DNA of 6,752 nucleotides from Nocardioidaceae bacterium (GTDB lineage: Bacteria; Actinomycetota; Actinomycetes; Propionibacteriales; Nocardioidaceae). Within the stretch, counting starts at the first letter, position 1; every line of letters begins with the position of its first letter. Both the position numbers and the translations under genes were made by a program. The DNA lies in NCBI GenBank assembly GCA_013696065.1, contig JACCZJ010000372.1, forward strand, positions 1 to 6,752, in the 5' to 3' direction. The notes under the pieces are model-generated. The model had not been told where the DNA came from. It saw only the letters and a program-made list of their open reading frames with translations, and ran no database searches. This document shows positions 4,369 to 6,752 of this stretch, piece by piece.

Positions 4369-6752
4369 GAAGCCTGCCCCCTTCCGGGTCGACCTGGGCC
4401 AGATGCTCAGTCACGATGGCATCGACGGTCCCACCACTGGGCAAGCGGATCGCCACTACGGTTCCGGGCTGAGCGAGATGGGCCTCGACCTGGGCCAGAC
4501 AGATTGCGCGCCCGAGGTTCGGGGACACGCGGCTGGAGGTGACACGGCCACAGATCCGAACCCCGTCTTCGACGAGCTGGCTCCCTTCCGGCGGCAACTC
4601 CGACCCGTCGCGCATGCACAGACCGACGAGCCTGGGGTGGACACCCAACTCTTCGGCCCAGATCAGCTCCGGACGACCCACGAAGTCGTCCTTGTCGAGC
4701 CGAACGAGCCCGTCCAGGCCGGCACTGGACGCCCTGGTCAGACCGTCGGTGTCCTGCCCGATGATGAAATGCCCCTTCTCCAACCTCAGGATGCGTTGGG
4801 CCTCCACCCCGAACGGCCGTACGCCGAGATCCCGGCCGGAATCGAGCAACTGCTCCCACACGTGCAAGCCGTACGCCGCGGGTACGTGGACCTCGTAGCT
4901 CAGCTCACCGGTGAAGCCGATTCGCCACAGCAGGCACTCGTCGACGCCCGCGACTCGACCCGTCCGCAGATGCATGTAAGGGAAGGCCTCGCCGTCGACG
5001 TCCACACCATCGACGACGCGACGTAGGAGATCCCGCGAGCGGGGGCCCGCGACGTTGATGCTGGCGTAGGCGGTAGTGACCGGGGTGACGTGCACCCGCC
5101 AGTCGCGATGCTCAGTCTGCAGCCACCCTTCGATCCACTCCCACACGGTGCCGGCCCCTGACGAGGTGGTGCTCATCAGGTAGTGCTCGTTGCCGAGCCG
5201 CCCCGTCACGCCGTCGTCCAAGACCACGCCGTCCTCGGCGCACATCACGCCGTACCGGACGCGTCCCACCTCGAGCTTCGACCAGCGGTTCACGTACAGC
5301 AGGTTGAGCAGCTTGGGCACGTCGGGACCGCGCAGATCGAGCTTGCCGATCGGCGTGACGTCGATGATGCCGACCTTCTGTCGGACCGCGCGAGCCTCGC
5401 CCGCCGGATCGCCGTAGTGATCGGGCCTGATCCAGGCGCCCGCCACGAGCGGGACTGCGCCATGGCGCTCGTGCCAGGGCTGCATCGGCGAGAGACGCTT
5501 CGGCTCCCGGCTTCGCCCTGCTAGTGCCCCGAGCGTGACGGGGGCGTACGGCGGTCGCCACGTGGTCGTCCCTGTTTCAGCGATCGTCCGCCCGGTCGCC
5601 TCGGCGATGATCGCTACGACGTTGACTGTCTCCAGCTTGCCTTGGGTCGGACCCATGGTGGCCGTGGTGTAGCGCTTCGCCAGCTCGGCAGAGTCGTAGC
5701 CCTCTTCGACCGCGGTGAGCAGATCTTTAGACGACACATCTTCGGAGAAGTCGACGATCCCGTGTGTACGGCCGTGGAACAGCTCTAGGTGCGGTTCGAG
5801 CGGCAACGCGGGGATGTCGGTCGGCTCGGTCGCAGGCGCCGGGCTCGGGCTTTCGCGGTCCCGTGTGGGGATGGTTGCCTGCCGTGACCGGGTCACAACG
5901 GCAGCGCGGCGGGCCGCCTCTCGCCCAGTGGCGTCGGCGTGCGCGACCAGCTGCTCCAGCGTGCCGTCGCCGACGAGGCCGCCGGTCGGGAGGACGTCGG
6001 CGGACAACCGAGAAACATCTGGCCGGAAGCGAGCCGCACCCGGTTCGTAGACCGGGATGTCACCCGACATCGTGAGCAGCGACACCGCGGCTGTCCAGCC
6101 GGTCGCGGTCACCACCAGGTCGCAGTCGACGGTCCGGCCGTCACCCAGCTCCACCGACCGGACGCGGCTTCTACCGTGCACCCGCACCAGGTCCCCGCCT
6201 CGTCTCGCGTCCTCGACGCGCACCACGTCGACACCCACCCGCTCGAGGTCGGCCGCTGCAGCGTCCCCGTCGGTGTTCGCGGTGAACACGACGGCGCGCT
6301 CTCCCGGCTTAACGGCGTACAGGTTGATCAACCGCCGCACGGCGGTGGACATCATCACGCCGGGGATGTCGTTGCCGGCGAAGACGTACGGCCGCTCGAT
6401 CAAGCCCGACGCCACCACGAGGGTCTTGGCGCGGGCTTTCACGAGCCTTTCGTCGACGGTAGCGAGCCCGCGCTGGAGGATCGACACCCAGTTGTCGTCG
6501 TAGCGTCCCAGCACGACAGCGTCGGTCAGCACCTCGATGCCCTGCATCTCGTTGACCATCCCCCGCATCTCCCGCAGGGCCGCCAGCTCGACGTGACCAC
6601 CCCAACGCAGATGGCCGCCAAGCTCCGGCTCCTCCTCCACCAACATCACCGATGACCCAGCCCGAGCCGCCGCGATAGCGGCTGCCATCCCGGCCGGACC
6701 GCCTCCGGCGACCAGGACGTCGGGGTGGGCGTGGCGCTTGTCGTAGCGGGCC
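4361..6752 (-). CDS. soxA: Sarcosine oxidase alpha subunit family protein (NAD-binding Rossmann plus folate-binding GcvT-like domain), N-terminus outside window
   Basis: Partial gene: the frame is open to the window edge and the first visible residues are ARYDKRHAHPDVLV. There are 796 visible residues. SoxA proteins are usually 950-1000, so about 150-180 (the small N-terminal 2Fe-2S-like domain) are missing. Numbering from the first visible residue, the dinucleotide-binding GGGPAG is at 16-21 with an acidic end to the second strand (VMLVEEE). The second nucleotide half, RAVVFTAN, is near 152-159. A Pro-rich linker runs at about 290-320, followed by the SoxA helical module with FSEDVSSKDLLTAVEEGYDS and GTTTWRPPYAPVTLGALAGR (about 335-412). 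The GcvT-like folate domain covers about 420-680, including GFTGELSYEV at 612-621, and its C-terminal barrel about 706-786. In characterised tetramers alpha binds NAD and THF and forms 5,10-methylene-THF from the oxidised methyl group, while the beta subunit carries the flavins. The end of the folate domain departs from classical SoxA, so the substrate could be another N-methyl amino acid. The family is certain; the substrate is not. Confidence 0.92.
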   Translation of the reverse strand, partial: ARYDKRHAHPDVLVAGGGPAGMAAAIAAARAGSSVMLVEEEPELGGHLRWGGHVELAALREMRGMVNEMQGIEVLTDAVVLGRYDDNWVSILQRGLATVDERLVKARAKTLVVASGLIERPYVFAGNDIPGVMMSTAVRRLINLYAVKPGERAVVFTANTDGDAAAADLERVGVDVVRVEDARRGGDLVRVHGRSRVRSVELGDGRTVDCDLVVTATGWTAAVSLLTMSGDIPVYEPGAARFRPDVSRLSADVLPTGGLVGDGTLEQLVAHADATGREAARRAAVVTRSRQATIPTRDRESPSPAPATEPTDIPALPLEPHLELFHGRTHGIVDFSEDVSSKDLLTAVEEGYDSAELAKRYTTATMGPTQGKLETVNVVAIIAEATGRTIAETGTTTWRPPYAPVTLGALAGRSREPKRLSPMQPWHERHGAVPLVAGAWIRPDHYGDPAGEARAVRQKVGIIDVTPIGKLDLRGPDVPKLLNLLYVNRWSKLEVGRVRYGVMCAEDGVVLDDGVTGRLGNEHYLMSTTSSGAGTVWEWIEGWLQTEHRDWRVHVTPVTTAYASINVAGPRSRDLLRRVVDGVDVDGEAFPYMHLRTGRVAGVDECLLWRIGFTGELSYEVHVPAAYGLHVWEQLLDSGRDLGVRPFGVEAQRILRLEKGHFIIGQDTDGLTRASSAGLDGLVRLDKDDFVGRPELIWAEELGVHPRLVGLCMRDGSELPPEGSQLVEDGVRICGRVTSSRVSPNLGRAICLAQVEAHLAQPGTVVAIRLPSGGTVDAIVTEHLAQVDPEGGRLRG
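4377..4385 (-). promoter_or_regulatory. Probable ribosome binding site of soxG
   Basis: GGAAGGGGG on the - strand lies inside the soxA 3' end, eight bases before the soxG GTG at 4368. It supports this start but is an imperfect Shine-Dalgarno match. Confidence 0.45.

Noticed and set aside
4389..4499. 15-bp direct repeat TCGACCTGGGCCAGA at 4389-4403 and 4485-4499
   Set aside because: The copies are 96 bp apart, in frame, and both encode LAQV plus an acidic residue near the soxA C-terminus. Similar short peptides with biased codons explain it; there is no flanking element.
3863..5026. 387-codon + strand frame opposite soxG and soxA
   Set aside because: It is antisense to two well-supported genes, has no recognised motif and arises from the third-position GC bias of soxA and soxG.
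5939..6655. 238-codon + strand frame opposite soxA
   Set aside because: It is His/Arg/Pro-rich and antisense to the conserved Rossmann region of soxA, so it is a shadow frame.
1..6752. A functional system joining glgX with the sox-fhs operon
   Set aside because: The genes converge, belong to unrelated pathways and are separated by a terminator-like hairpin. Plain adjacency is the simpler explanation.

Overview
The window is high-GC and codes strongly on both strands, with GTG as well as ATG starts and short Shine-Dalgarno-like motifs. Protein character (an actinobacterial-type GlgX and Fhs, and a multi-subunit sarcosine oxidase) suggests an actinomycete (Actinomycetota). The genus cannot be fixed from the sequence alone. 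Both window edges cut through genes, so only two of the four genes are complete.

Layout. Positions 1-1832 (+ strand) hold the 3' five-sixths or so of glgX, a GH13 glycogen debranching enzyme; its N-terminal carbohydrate-binding part lies outside the window. Positions 1833-2006 are a 174-bp convergent intergenic region with a strong hairpin directly after glgX and a small AT-richer patch of direct and inverted repeats. From 6752 down to 2007 the - strand carries a tight operon read right to left: soxA (sarcosine oxidase alpha-type subunit, N-terminus outside the window), soxG (gamma subunit, overlapping soxA by 8 bp) and fhs (formate-tetrahydrofolate ligase, starting 1 bp after the soxG stop). 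The missing soxB and soxD would be expected just beyond position 6752.

How the genes work together. In the classical system, heterotetrameric sarcosine oxidase demethylates sarcosine in the presence of tetrahydrofolate and yields glycine and 5,10-methylene-THF. Downstream folate enzymes then handle the one-carbon unit. Here the operon carries fhs, which interconverts 10-formyl-THF and formate with ATP. Run in the formate-releasing direction it could recover ATP; run forward it would feed formate into folate. Published sox operons, as I recall them, often carry purU (10-formyl-THF hydrolase) in this role, so fhs here may be a functional substitute. The alpha subunit departs from the classical SoxA sequence near its folate-domain end, so the amine substrate is inferred and not proven. 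The convergent glgX belongs to glycogen metabolism and has no evident link to the C1 operon.

I found no mobile element, CRISPR array, RNA gene or clearly new system. The most informative observations are the sox-fhs coupling, the divergent SoxA and the structured convergent intergenic region.
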